Shown here in pieces: positions 7,133-17,400 of a DNA stretch of 28,154 nt. The stretch spans positions 1-28,154 of the forward strand of contig JBLNEL010000472.1 of NCBI GenBank assembly GCA_050262615.1, given 5' to 3'. The notes below the pieces were generated by a model. The model was given only the letters and a program-made list of their open reading frames with translations. It was not told the origin of the DNA and searched no databases. The DNA comes from JAUZPB01 sp050262615. GTDB taxonomy: Bacteria > Bacteroidota > Ignavibacteria > Ignavibacteriales > SURF-24. The position numbers and the translations under genes are program-made. Within the stretch, counting starts at the first letter, position 1, and each line of letters opens with the position of its first letter.

Positions 7133-9232
7133 TTATAAAGATGATACTGTTCGTTTTACCTGTGTTTTTTCTGCAATTTCATCTGCAATTGCCTTAGGAA
7201 CTTCGGCATAATGCGAGAACTGCATTGAATAAATCGCTCTTCCCTGTGTCATTGAACGTAAAACAGTTGCATATCCAAACATTTCAGAGAGCGGAACAAC
7301 AGACTTAATTATCTGGGCATCTTTTCTTGAGGCAAATCCTTCGATCTTTCCTCTTCTTGAGTTTAAATCCCCCATTACATCACCTAGGTAATCTTCTGGC
7401 GTTGTTACTTCAACAGCCATAATAGGTTCAAGAAGTACTGGTTTTGCCTTCCTTGCAGCCTCTTTGAAGGCCAGAGAACCTGCAACCTTAAAGGAGATTT
7501 CATCAGAATCTACATCATGATATGAACCATCATAAAGCTTAGCTTTTATATCTACAACCGGGAACCCAGCTATTACACCATTCCTCATCGCGTCCTGAAT
7601 ACCTGCTGAAACAGCTGGAATATATTCTTTCGGCACAACACCACCAACAATGGCATTGATGAATTCATAACCTTTACCTGGTTCATTAGGCCCAATTTCG
7701 CACCATACATGACCAAACTTACCACGACCACCTGACTGCTTAACAAATTTACCTTCAGCAGTTACTGTGTTCGTTATCGATTCTCTATATGCAACCTGCG
7801 GCTTACCAACATTTGCTTCAACTTTGAATTCCCTTTTCATTCTATCGACAAGAATTTCAAGATGAAGTTCACCCATACCGCTGATTAAAGTCTGACCTGT
7901 TTCATCATTAACCTTAACCTTAAATGTTGGATCTTCATCAGATAATTTACCTAATGCATCAGATAATCTATCCTGATCAGCTTTTGTCTTAGGCTCAATA
8001 GCAATCTCGATCACAGGATCGGGGAATACCATCTTTTCAAGAACAATAGGATCGTTTTCAGTACAAAGAGTATCACCGGTACGTGTGTGTTTCAGTCCAA
8101 CAATGGCTGCAATATCACCGGCTTTAATTTCGTCTATATCCTGGCGATGGTTTGCATGCATCTGCAAAATACGCCCGATTCTTTCCTTTTTGCCACTGAT
8201 TGAATTATAAACATATGACCCGGCTTTACAAGTCCCGCTGTAAACCCTTACATAGGTTAGCTTTCCAACATACGGATCTGTCTGTATTTTGAAAGCTAAA
8301 CCTGTAAACTGTTCATTTTCATCAATCTTTCTTGTAACTACATCACTTGTATCAGGGTGATGTGCTGTAAGTTCACCAAAATCAACTGGTGATGGCAAAA
8401 GTTCTATAATTGAATCTAAAAGCTTCTGTACACCTTTATTTTTGAAAGATGATCCGCATAGAACTGGAATGATCTTAGATTCAATCGTTGCCTTTCTAAG
8501 GACTTTCTTAATCTCATCTTCTGATATTTCTTTACCTTCAAGATATTTTTCAAGTAAAGAATCATCAACATCAGAAACCGCTTCAAGCATTAATGTTCTG
8601 TACTTGTTTGCAATTTCTTTTAAACTTGCAGGTATTTCAATTTCTTCATAGTTGGCCCCTAATGTCTCTTCTTTGTACATCCTGGCCTTATAGGTGATAA
8701 GATCAATTTCACCTGCAAACATATCTCCTTCGCCTATCGGCAAAGTAAGAGGTACAGCATTAGCTCCAAGTCTTTCTTTCATCATCTGAACAGCATTGTA
8801 AAAATCTGCACCAATTCTGTCCATTTTGTTAACGAATGCGATTCTTGGTACGCCATATTTATCAGCCTGTCTCCAAACTGTTTCTGACTGCGGCTCAACG
8901 CCACCGACAGCACAAAACAGAGCAATCGCCCCGTCTAAAACTCTGAGAGATCTTTCAACCTCTACTGTAAAATCAACGTGTCCGGGCGTATCAATAATAT
9001 TGATATGGTGATTTCTCCAGAAACAGGTTGTTGAAGCACTGGTGATTGTAATACCGCGTTCTTTTTCCTGCTCCATCCAGTCCATTGTAGCCGCGCCATC
9101 GTGAACTTCGCCAATTCTATGTGTCTTTCCGGTGTAAAATAGTATCCTTTCTGTTGTAGTAGTCTTACCCGCATCTATATGGGCCATGATACCAATATTT
9201 CTCACCTTCTCAATATTTACTCTTTCTGACAT
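7133..9232 (-). CDS. fusA: Elongation factor G
   Basis: 699 residues, the normal size for the EF-G translocase, a GTPase that moves tRNAs and mRNA after peptide transfer and splits ribosomes with RRF. G motifs are intact: AHIDAGKT (17-24), DTPGH (81-85) and NKMD (135-138). The switch region RGITITSAS is also intact. Domains II to V follow, including the domain IV tip around GGVVPKEYIPAVSAGI and the domain V end near MTQGRAIYSMQFSHY. It lies 21 bases after rpsG and 43 before tuf. It resembles the housekeeping paralogue rather than EF-G2. Confidence 0.98.
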   Translation of the reverse strand: MSERVNIEKVRNIGIMAHIDAGKTTTTERILFYTGKTHRIGEVHDGAATMDWMEQEKERGITITSASTTCFWRNHHINIIDTPGHVDFTVEVERSLRVLDGAIALFCAVGGVEPQSETVWRQADKYGVPRIAFVNKMDRIGADFYNAVQMMKERLGANAVPLTLPIGEGDMFAGEIDLITYKARMYKEETLGANYEEIEIPASLKEIANKYRTLMLEAVSDVDDSLLEKYLEGKEISEDEIKKVLRKATIESKIIPVLCGSSFKNKGVQKLLDSIIELLPSPVDFGELTAHHPDTSDVVTRKIDENEQFTGLAFKIQTDPYVGKLTYVRVYSGTCKAGSYVYNSISGKKERIGRILQMHANHRQDIDEIKAGDIAAIVGLKHTRTGDTLCTENDPIVLEKMVFPDPVIEIAIEPKTKADQDRLSDALGKLSDEDPTFKVKVNDETGQTLISGMGELHLEILVDRMKREFKVEANVGKPQVAYRESITNTVTAEGKFVKQSGGRGKFGHVWCEIGPNEPGKGYEFINAIVGGVVPKEYIPAVSAGIQDAMRNGVIAGFPVVDIKAKLYDGSYHDVDSDEISFKVAGSLAFKEAARKAKPVLLEPIMAVEVTTPEDYLGDVMGDLNSRRGKIEGFASRKDAQIIKSVVPLSEMFGYATVLRSMTQGRAIYSMQFSHYAEVPKAIADEIAEKTQVKRTVSSL

Positions 9233-9253
9233 AAAACCTTTCTTATTCCTTTT

Positions 9254-9721
9254 CTACCATTTAAAGTGTGCAAAAGCTTTGTTAGCTTCAGCCATCTTAT
9301 GTGTATCATCTTTTTTCTTAATTGAAGAACCTTCACCATTTGAAGCAGCTATTAACTCTGAAGCTAATTTTGCTGCCATGGATTTTTCATTCCTTGCACG
9401 AGCATAGGTCTTTATCCATCTGAAAGCAAGAGCAAGTCTTCTTTCCGGACGAACTTCCATCGGTACCTGATATGTAGCACCACCTACTCTTCTGCTTCGT
9501 ACTTCAACAAAAGGCTGAACATTGTTTACAGCTTTAGTGAAGACTTCAATGGCATTTCTTTTTGTACGGTCTTCTATGACCTTAAAGCTATCGTATACAA
9601 CCTTGCGTGCAACAGCTTTTTTACCATCATACATAATGGCATTTATAAATTTCGCCAGGACTAAATCGTTAAATTTCGGATCCGGCTTTATATATCGTTT
9701 TTCAGCTCTTCTTTTTCTCAT
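9254..9721 (-). CDS. rpsG: 30S ribosomal protein S7
   Basis: 155 residues, standard for S7, the protein that nucleates assembly of the 30S head and touches the E-site tRNA. The start MRKRRAEKRYIKPDPKFND and the segments VEVRSRRVGGATYQVPMEVR and RPERRLALAFRWIKTYARAR are diagnostic. It follows rpsL by only 6 bases and precedes fusA by 21, which is the classical str order. In E. coli S7 represses this operon by binding the S12-S7 junction. With a 6-base gap here that site would have to lie within coding sequence. Confidence 0.98.
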   Translation of the reverse strand: MRKRRAEKRYIKPDPKFNDLVLAKFINAIMYDGKKAVARKVVYDSFKVIEDRTKRNAIEVFTKAVNNVQPFVEVRSRRVGGATYQVPMEVRPERRLALAFRWIKTYARARNEKSMAAKLASELIAASNGEGSSIKKKDDTHKMAEANKAFAHFKW

Positions 9722-9727
9722 ATTTGA

Positions 9728-10105
9728 TTACTTTGATTTAGGTTTTTTAGCACCATATTTAGACCGTGCTTTTTTACGATCCTCAACACCACTTGTGTCT
9801 AAGGTTCCTCTTATGATATGATATCTGACACCAGGTAAATCCTTTACCCTACCGCCTCGTATCAAAACGATCGAGTGTTCCTGTAAATTATGTCCCTCAC
9901 CAGGGATATAAGCTGTAACTTCCATACTGTTTGTCAACCTAACCCTGGCTACTTTTCTTAGAGCTGAATTAGGCTTCTTAGGTGTTGTAGTATAAACTCT
10001 TGTGCATACTCCTCTTTTCTGAGGGCAAGCTTCAAGCGCCGGCGCTTTATTTTTAGCCAAAATTTGCGTACGCCCTTTTCTTACTAATTGGTTTATCGTG
10101 GGCAC
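9728..10105 (-). CDS. rpsL: 30S ribosomal protein S12, GTG start
   Basis: 125 residues, normal for S12, the decoding-centre protein. The start MPTINQLVRKGR is invariant in the family. The start codon is GTG (10103-10105), seven bases after a perfect AGGAGG (10113-10118). Streptomycin-relevant residues are wild type: the TPKKPNSALRK loop (K43, K44) and GRVKDLPGVRYH (K88). D89 is the position methylthiolated by RimO in some bacteria. It opens the str segment behind a consensus promoter, so it probably has its own transcription start as well as read-through from rpoC. Confidence 0.98.
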   Translation of the reverse strand: MPTINQLVRKGRTQILAKNKAPALEACPQKRGVCTRVYTTTPKKPNSALRKVARVRLTNSMEVTAYIPGEGHNLQEHSIVLIRGGRVKDLPGVRYHIIRGTLDTSGVEDRKKARSKYGAKKPKSK

Positions 10106-10145
10106 TAAATTTCCTCCTGCAAATCATCAAAAAATTCAGACTGTA

Positions 10146-10174
10146 AATATAAACAGATATGCCTATATTGTCAA
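10146..10174 (-). promoter_or_regulatory. Sigma70-type promoter of the str operon
   Basis: On the minus strand a perfect -35 TTGACA (10169-10174) is followed by exactly 17 bases and a -10 TATATT (10146-10151). Transcription would start about seven bases further on, near 10139, giving a leader of roughly 30 bases before the rpsL GTG and its AGGAGG. The site lies in the 118-base gap after rpoC, downstream of the rpoC hairpin. Both boxes and the spacing match the sigma70 consensus closely, which supports a strong promoter for rpsL-rpsG-fusA-tuf and possibly the S10 genes. Confidence 0.85.
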
Positions 10175-10212
10175 GCAATCTTCGTTATTTTTACAATTTT
10201 CTTATTTAATTA

Positions 10213-10238
10213 CAGACCATAAATTACTTTATGGCCTG
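10213..10238 (-). terminator. Hairpin overlapping the rpoC stop codon
   Basis: The last codons and the TAA of rpoC form the left arm and loop of an 11-bp hairpin on the minus strand: CAGGCCATAAA, loop GTAA, TTTATGGTCTG, with one G-U pair. No long U run follows (TAATTAAATAAG), so it may be a weak or factor-assisted terminator, or a 3'-end stabilising or processing structure. It closes the rif segment just before the str promoter. The stem is seen directly; its function is inferred. Confidence 0.5.
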
Positions 10239-13200
10239 TTCAACTGCTTCAATAGCTGGTTTTTTCTCAGCTTCATCGGTCTTTAGCAATATTTTCTTGT
10301 ATTTCTTCAGACCAGTACCTGCTGGGATCAGGTGTCCCATTACTACGTTTTCTTTCAAACCGATCAAATAGTCAGTCTTTGCTTCAGTCGCTGCATTTGT
10401 CAATACCTTTGTTGTTTCCTGGAATGACGCTGCAGAAATAAAGCTGTCGGTTGACAATGCTGCCTGTGTAATACCTAAGAGCACATGTTCGAATGTTGCC
10501 GGCTCAGCATCACGGGCTTCGATCAACTTTTTATTCCTACGCTGCAGATCAATATTGCTTTCCCTGTATTTACTTCTTGGGATTAACTGACCTGCTTTGA
10601 ACTTGGAACTCCCTGGATCAAGAACAAATACCATCGCTTTGACCTTTTCATTCTCTTCATTAAACTCTACCCTGTCAACAAAGTCTTCTTCAATAAACCG
10701 GGTATCACCTGATGAGACAATTTTTAGTTTCTGCAGCATCTGCCTTACGATGATCTCAATGTGCTTATCATTGATCTTAACGCCCTGCAGACGGTATACG
10801 TCCTGAATTTCATTTACTAGGTACTCCTGCACTGCATTTGTACCTTTTATCTTTAAAATATCATGCGGATCAATTGGTCCGTCGGTTATTTTTTCACCTA
10901 CCGGGATTTCATCTCCCTCCTGAACCAGTATATGTTTACCGTATGGTATAGAGTATATCTTTTCATATGACTGATCAGGTGCAAGTATTACAATTTCCCT
11001 CGTACCTTTTTTACGGGATCCGAATTTTACTATACCTTCGATTTCTGCCACAGTTGCCGGATCATGCGGGCTTCTGGCCTCAAAGAGTTCAGTTACCCTA
11101 GGTAGACCGCCTGTAATGTCACGAGTCTTTGTAGCTGATTTTGAGATCTTCGCAAGAATTGTACCTGCCTGAACCTGCTCATTTTCATCTACTGAAATAT
11201 AAGACCTTGTAGGAATGTTGAATATCTTCTTGTTTCCATCTTTATCTGTAACAAGAATACTCGGTGTCATTGTCTTGTCTTTTGACTCAATAACTACTTT
11301 CTGTACGTGGCCAGTCTGTTCGTCTGTAACCTGCTGCATTGTAATACCATCAACAAGGTCAACGAAGCTTACACGGCCTGTAATATCTGTTAAGATTACT
11401 GCATTATAAGGATCGTGATTATATAACGGTGTTCCTTTCTTAATGACCTGTCCGTCAGCAACCAGAACCTCAGCACCGTAAGGAATTTCATACTTCTTGA
11501 TCTGTCTGTTATCCTTATCAAGAATACTGATAACTCCACGTCTTCCGATTACAATCTTTACACTGCCGAAAAAGTCTGTTTTATCAACATAATTAACTCT
11601 TTCGAACTGAACCATACCATCAACGTTCGAGTCAACCTGCGACTGGCTCGCAATACGTGAAGATGTACCACCAAGGTGGAAGGTTCTAAGTGTAAGCTGT
11701 GTACCAGGCTCACCAATCGACTGTGCAGCTATAATACCGACAGCCTCACCGATCTCAACTAACTTACCATTCGTAAGATTTCTGCCATAGCATTTTGCAC
11801 AAACTCCGCGTTTTGATTCGCAGGTAAGTACAGTTCTGATATAAACAGATTCTATATTTGCGTCTTCAATAGCCTCAGCAATGCCTTCTGTAATTAGATC
11901 GCCTGCAGCTACAATGACTTCATCAGTTCTTGGGTCATATACGTCTTCCTGAGCTACACGGCCTGTGATTCTTTCAGCTAATGATTCTCTTTCAAGTTCA
12001 ACGTCCTTTAATGCTGTTACAGCTACACCGCGGATAGTACCGCAGTCAACTTCAGAGATAATAACATCCTGTGCAACGTCGCAGAGCCTTCTTGTAAGAT
12101 AACCGGCATCTGCTGTCTTTAATGCAGTATCTGCCAAACCTTTACGGGCACCGTGAGTGGAAATAAAGTACTCAAGAACCGAAAGACCTTCCCTGAAGTT
12201 TGCAACAATAGGATTTTCAATAATTTCACCTGACTGACCGGTTAAGCTTTTCTGAGGTTTCATCATAAGACCTCTCATACCGGCTAACTGGCGCACCTGC
12301 TCCTGAGAACCTCTAGCACCAGAGTCAACCATCATATGAAGTGAATTGAAGCCATTCTGATCACTTCTGAGCTTCTCCATCAGTGACTTTGCAACGTTGT
12401 TCGTTGTATGTGTCCAAACGTCAATGATCTTGTTATATCTTTCAGCATCGGTGATAACACCCTGTTCGTGCTCGTTTAAGATATCTGAAACTTTCTTGTT
12501 TGAATCCTGAATTAATTTTACTTTTTCTTCAGGAACAATCATATCTGCAAAGCTTACAGACATACCGCCTGCAGTTGAATACCTGAAACCAAGATCTTTC
12601 AAATCATCCAAAAACTTAGCGGTTACTTTATTGCCCATCTTTATGAACATCTTGTAAATAAACCCGCTAAAGATCTTCTTAACCAGTACTTCATTCAGAT
12701 ATCCCATTTCCTTAGGAACTATCTGATTGAATATTACTCTGCCTGTTGTGGTCTCTATAAGCTTGCCGTTGATCCTAACTTTGATCTTTGCATGTATATC
12801 AACTACCTTTGAGTTATATGCAATAAGAACTTCTTCAGCTGAGGAGAAAAGCATTCCCTCGCCTTTTGCACCGTCTCTGAGCTTGGTAAGATAATAGCAT
12901 CCAAGAACTATATCCTGTGTAGGAACAACTATAGGACTTCCGTTTTGCGGTGACAAAATATTATGACTGCTGAGCATAAGCAGAGATGCTTCTAGCTGAG
13001 CTTCATATGAAAGCGGCACGTGTACTGCCATCTGATCACCGTCAAAGTCAGCATTAAATGCCGTACAAACCATTGGGTGAAGCTGAATTGCTTTACCATC
13101 AATAAGCAGCGGCTGGAAAGCCTGAATACCTAATCTGTGAAGCGTAGGAGCACGGTTTAATAGTACAGGATGACCACTGATAATATTTTCAAGAATAGAC

Positions 13201-14459
13201 CATATAATTGGATCTTTTCTATCGACAACCTTCCTTGCGCTCTTAACTGTCTTATTGTGCCCCCTCTCAATTAGCTTCCTTATGATAAAGGGCTTGAACA
13301 GTTCAACTGCCATATCCTTCGGCAATCCGCACTGGTGGAGCTTTAATTCAGGACCTACGACAATAACCGAACGGCCTGAATAGTCAACTCTTTTACCTAA
13401 CAGGTTCTGACGGAACCTTCCCTGCTTTCCTTTAAGCATATCGCTTAAGGATTTAAGCGGACGGTTGCTGTCGCTACGGACTGCATTACCTCTGCGGGAA
13501 TTGTCAAAAAGTGCATCTACGGCTTCCTGGAGCATTCTTTTTTCATTTCTTAAGATTACTTCAGGAGCTTTTATATCAATAAGGCGTTTTAGCCTGTTAT
13601 TCCTTATTATTACTCTTCTGTAAAGATCATTAAGATCACTTGTTGCAAACCTTCCACCTTCAAGCGGAACAAGAGGTCTTAATTCCGGCGGAATAACTGG
13701 TATAACGCTTAAAACCATCCATTCAGGTTTATTGAGTACCTTATCTTCCTTTTCACGGAATGCTTCAAGTACTCTGAGACGTTTTAAAGCATCGGTTTTC
13801 TTCTGCTGCGAAGTTTCTACCTTTACCTGCTCCCTGAGTTCTCTGAATACATTATCAACGTCTGTTCTCTTTAAGAGCTCTTTGATAGCCTCGCCGCCGA
13901 TTTTCGCAACAAATTTCTTAGGATCTGTATCATCCAGCTTCTCATTGCCTGCAGGCAGAGAATATAGGATTTCAAAATACTGATCCTCAGAGATCAGATC
14001 CTTAGGACTTAAGCCTGTAGGACCCGGATTTATTACAACATATGACTCGTAATAAATGATCTTTTCAAGTTCTTTTGTGGTCATTCCAATGATATTGCCT
14101 ATCTTCGATGGAAGAGCTCTGAAAAACCAAATGTGAACAACCGGAACGGCCAGAGATATATGGCCCATTCTTTCTCTTCTTACAGCTTTCTGAGTAACTT
14201 CAACACCGCACCTGTCACAGACAATTCCTTTATATCTGATCCTTTTATACTTGCCGCAATGACATTCCCAATCCTTTATAGGCCCAAAGATCTTCTCACA
14301 GAATAAACCATCTTTTTCAGGTCTGAATGATCTATAGTTAATAGTTTCAGGCTTTGTTACTTCACCATGGGATCTCGATAATATATCATCCGGACTTGCC
14401 AGACTGATAGTTATCGAATTTATCGACTTCATTGCATTTTCTTGAATTCTATAAGGCAT
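10224..14459 (-). CDS. rpoC: DNA-directed RNA polymerase subunit beta'
   Basis: 1411 residues, close to E. coli RpoC. It forms the catalytic and clamp half of RNA polymerase. Visible landmarks: the zinc ribbon with C66, C68, C81 and C84; the Mg-chelating loop NADFDGD at residues 469-475; and a second zinc site made of the cysteine in DCGTIRG plus those in ESKRGVCAKCYG. The bridge-helix/trigger-loop region includes GEPGTQLTLRTFHLGGTS. The ATG follows TTGGAG five bases upstream; a methionine at residue 10 is a weaker alternative. The gap to rpoB is 33 bases, so the two are co-transcribed. Confidence 0.99.
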   Translation of the reverse strand: MPYRIQENAMKSINSITISLASPDDILSRSHGEVTKPETINYRSFRPEKDGLFCEKIFGPIKDWECHCGKYKRIRYKGIVCDRCGVEVTQKAVRRERMGHISLAVPVVHIWFFRALPSKIGNIIGMTTKELEKIIYYESYVVINPGPTGLSPKDLISEDQYFEILYSLPAGNEKLDDTDPKKFVAKIGGEAIKELLKRTDVDNVFRELREQVKVETSQQKKTDALKRLRVLEAFREKEDKVLNKPEWMVLSVIPVIPPELRPLVPLEGGRFATSDLNDLYRRVIIRNNRLKRLIDIKAPEVILRNEKRMLQEAVDALFDNSRRGNAVRSDSNRPLKSLSDMLKGKQGRFRQNLLGKRVDYSGRSVIVVGPELKLHQCGLPKDMAVELFKPFIIRKLIERGHNKTVKSARKVVDRKDPIIWSILENIISGHPVLLNRAPTLHRLGIQAFQPLLIDGKAIQLHPMVCTAFNADFDGDQMAVHVPLSYEAQLEASLLMLSSHNILSPQNGSPIVVPTQDIVLGCYYLTKLRDGAKGEGMLFSSAEEVLIAYNSKVVDIHAKIKVRINGKLIETTTGRVIFNQIVPKEMGYLNEVLVKKIFSGFIYKMFIKMGNKVTAKFLDDLKDLGFRYSTAGGMSVSFADMIVPEEKVKLIQDSNKKVSDILNEHEQGVITDAERYNKIIDVWTHTTNNVAKSLMEKLRSDQNGFNSLHMMVDSGARGSQEQVRQLAGMRGLMMKPQKSLTGQSGEIIENPIVANFREGLSVLEYFISTHGARKGLADTALKTADAGYLTRRLCDVAQDVIISEVDCGTIRGVAVTALKDVELERESLAERITGRVAQEDVYDPRTDEVIVAAGDLITEGIAEAIEDANIESVYIRTVLTCESKRGVCAKCYGRNLTNGKLVEIGEAVGIIAAQSIGEPGTQLTLRTFHLGGTSSRIASQSQVDSNVDGMVQFERVNYVDKTDFFGSVKIVIGRRGVISILDKDNRQIKKYEIPYGAEVLVADGQVIKKGTPLYNHDPYNAVILTDITGRVSFVDLVDGITMQQVTDEQTGHVQKVVIESKDKTMTPSILVTDKDGNKKIFNIPTRSYISVDENEQVQAGTILAKISKSATKTRDITGGLPRVTELFEARSPHDPATVAEIEGIVKFGSRKKGTREIVILAPDQSYEKIYSIPYGKHILVQEGDEIPVGEKITDGPIDPHDILKIKGTNAVQEYLVNEIQDVYRLQGVKINDKHIEIIVRQMLQKLKIVSSGDTRFIEEDFVDRVEFNEENEKVKAMVFVLDPGSSKFKAGQLIPRSKYRESNIDLQRRNKKLIEARDAEPATFEHVLLGITQAALSTDSFISAASFQETTKVLTNAATEAKTDYLIGLKENVVMGHLIPAGTGLKKYKKILLKTDEAEKKPAIEAVEQAIK

Positions 14460-14492
14460 AATTTCTCCAATTTCTAGTGAAAATAATTGATT

Positions 14493-17400
14493 CTAATTAA
14501 TTTTAATATCCAGACCTAAGCCCTGGAGCTCCTTAATTAGAACATTAAATGATTCCGGAACATTTGGTTCCATCAGATTTTCACCTTTTACGATTGATTC
14601 ATAAGTTCTTGCTCGGCCTGCAACATCATCACTCTTTACAGTAAGTATTTCCTGCAATATATGAGCAGCACCATAGCCCTCTAAGGCCCAAACTTCCATT
14701 TCCCCAAACCTCTGTCCACCAAACTGTGCCTTGCCGCCAAGTGGCTGTTGGGTAATAAGTGAGTATGGCCCAATCGAACGAGCATGGATTTTATCGTCAA
14801 CCATGTGTCCTAGTTTCAACATATATATGTAACCACATGTTACTCTGTGGTGGAATTTTTCACCTGTTCTTCCATCAAAAAGTGTCGCCTTGCTCCCCAG
14901 ATCCAAAGATGCTTTGTTCAGGTATGACTCTATGTCCTCTACCCTTGCACCATCAAAGATCGGTGTAGCAAACTTAACTCCCAGCTTCTTTCCAACCCAG
15001 CCAAGTGCTGTTTCATAAAGCTGTCCCAGGTTCATACGTGAAGGCACACCAAGCGGATTCAATACAATATCAACCGGAGTACCATCTTCGAGGAAAGGCA
15101 TATCTTCCTGTGGAACTATCTTAGAAACAACACCTTTATTACCATGTCTGCCGGCCATCTTATCGCCGACTGATAGTTTCCTCTTTTTAGCAACATAGAC
15201 CTTTGCAAGCTGTACAATTCCAGGAGGCAGCTCATCACCGCTCTGTATTTTCAACTTCTCGCGTTTGTAATCTTCATCAATGTCGCTTAGGAGATTGAAA
15301 AAGTTTTCGTATAATTTCTTAATAACGCTATTTGTTTTTTTAGAATCAAACCATTCCTGTGTATAATCAAGTTTTGTTACATCATCCATACCTGAGAAGG
15401 TTGATTCCTTAATAGTAACACCATTGCGGACAGCAACGTTTCCATCAAAGTCCTTAATCCCAAGAGTAGTGTTTCCAAGTGTTAATTTTGTCAGTTTATT
15501 TACTAACTTTTCAATTAATTCCTGACGGTTTTTCTTAAAGTTGTTTTCAAGGTTTTCCAGCTGTTTTTTCTCGATCTTCTTAGCTTCAGATTCTTTACGC
15601 TTTCTGCTGAATAACCTTGTCTTAATAACCGTTCCTTTAAGTCCTGGTGTAGCCTTAAGTGAAGCATCTTTTACATCACCGGCTTTATCACCAAAGATGG
15701 CCTTCAGAAGCTTTTCCTCAGGTGTTGGATCAGTTTCTCCCTTAGGAGTAATCTTTCCAATAAGTATATCACCCTCTTTTACTTCCGCACCTTCTCTTAT
15801 AATACCGTTTTCATCAAGGTTCTTTGTAGCTTCTTCGCTTACATTCGGAATATCCCTTGTAAGCTCTTCTTCGCCACGCTTGGTCTCTCTTACCTGGAGC
15901 TCAAATTCTTCAATGTGAATTGAAGTATATATATCTTCTGCTACAACTCTTTCGCTGATTACAATAGCGTCTTCAAAGTTGTAACCTCTCCATGGCATAA
16001 ATGCAACTAAAACGTTTCTTCCAAGAGCAAGTTCGCCCTGATCAATTGCAGGACCGTCAGCAATAACCTCTCCTTTTTTTACTCTTTTACCTTCTTTGAC
16101 TATTGGCTTCTGATTAATACAGGTCTCCTGGTTTGTTCCGGAAAACTTAGTAAGTCTGTATTGAACTCTCTTGGCATCGTCAAAGTTAGTAACAGCTTCT
16201 ATACTGTTTGGATTTACATCATATCTTATAATTATCTTTTCTGCATCTACGTATTCGCAAACACCATCATCTTCTGCTACAATAACAGCACGTGAATCAA
16301 CAGCAATCTTTCCTTCAAGGCCTGTACCAACCAGTGGTGCTTCCGGTCTTAAGAGTGGAACTGCCTGACGCTGCATGTTTGAACCCATAAGTGCACGGTT
16401 AGCATCATCGTGTTCCAAAAACGGTATCAGCGCAGCAGCAGCACTAACGATTTGCGCCGGAGCTACGTCCATATACTGGATCTGTGCCGGTGGAACAACC
16501 GGAAATTCGCCTTTATTACGGCATTTTACTCTTTCACTTAAGAAAGTGCCCTGCTCATCAAAAGCAGCATTTGCCTGTGCAATTGTAAAGGCATCTTCCT
16601 GATCAGCACTTAAATATTCAACCTCAGGTGTAACTTTGCCGTCGACAACCTTCTTATAAGGAGTCTCAAGGAATCCGTAGCGGTTAACTCTTGAATAGAT
16701 TGTAAGTGATGAAATAAGTCCAATGTTTGGTCCTTCAGGAGTTTCAATTGGACATAACCTGCCATAATGCGAGTGATGTACGTCTCGTACTTCGAAACCG
16801 GCTCTCTCACGCGTAAGACCGCCAGGTCCTAATGCTGAAATTCTTCTCTTATGTGTCAGTTCAGCCAGTGGATTTGTCTGATCCATAAACTGTGACAACT
16901 GATTTGTACCGAAGAATGCATTTATTACACTGCTGATGGTTCTGGCATTTACAAGGTCCTGCGGCTGGAAGTTTTCACTGTCGCGCATATTCATTCTTTC
17001 TTTTATAGTGCGCGCCATCCTTGCTAGACCAACATTATACTGCTGACCTAATTGCTCGCCGACAGTCCTGACTCTACGATTTCCTAAATGATCGATATCA
17101 TCAATATTAAAGTTACCAACTTTTAATTTGATGATATATTTCATAATTGCGATTATATCTTCAACTGTAAGAATTGTAATATTAGACGGAATATTTAACT
17201 GGAGTTTGTCATTCATTCTGAAACGTCCGACTTCACCTAAGTCATAACGTTTATCGTTGAAGAATAATTTTTCAATCAGCCCCTGAGCTGTTTCAATATC
17301 CGGAGCCTCACCAGAGCGAAGCTGGCGATATATAGCAAAAAGTGCTTCTTCTTTAGTTCTGGAGGTGTCTTTTTTAAGTGTATTCAGGATGAGATCCTGA

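Noticed and set aside
15541..15918. 125-codon plus-strand frame rich in serine and phenylalanine
   Set aside because: It mirrors the lysine/glutamate-rich part of rpoB on the other strand; composition is what the complement of rpoB predicts.
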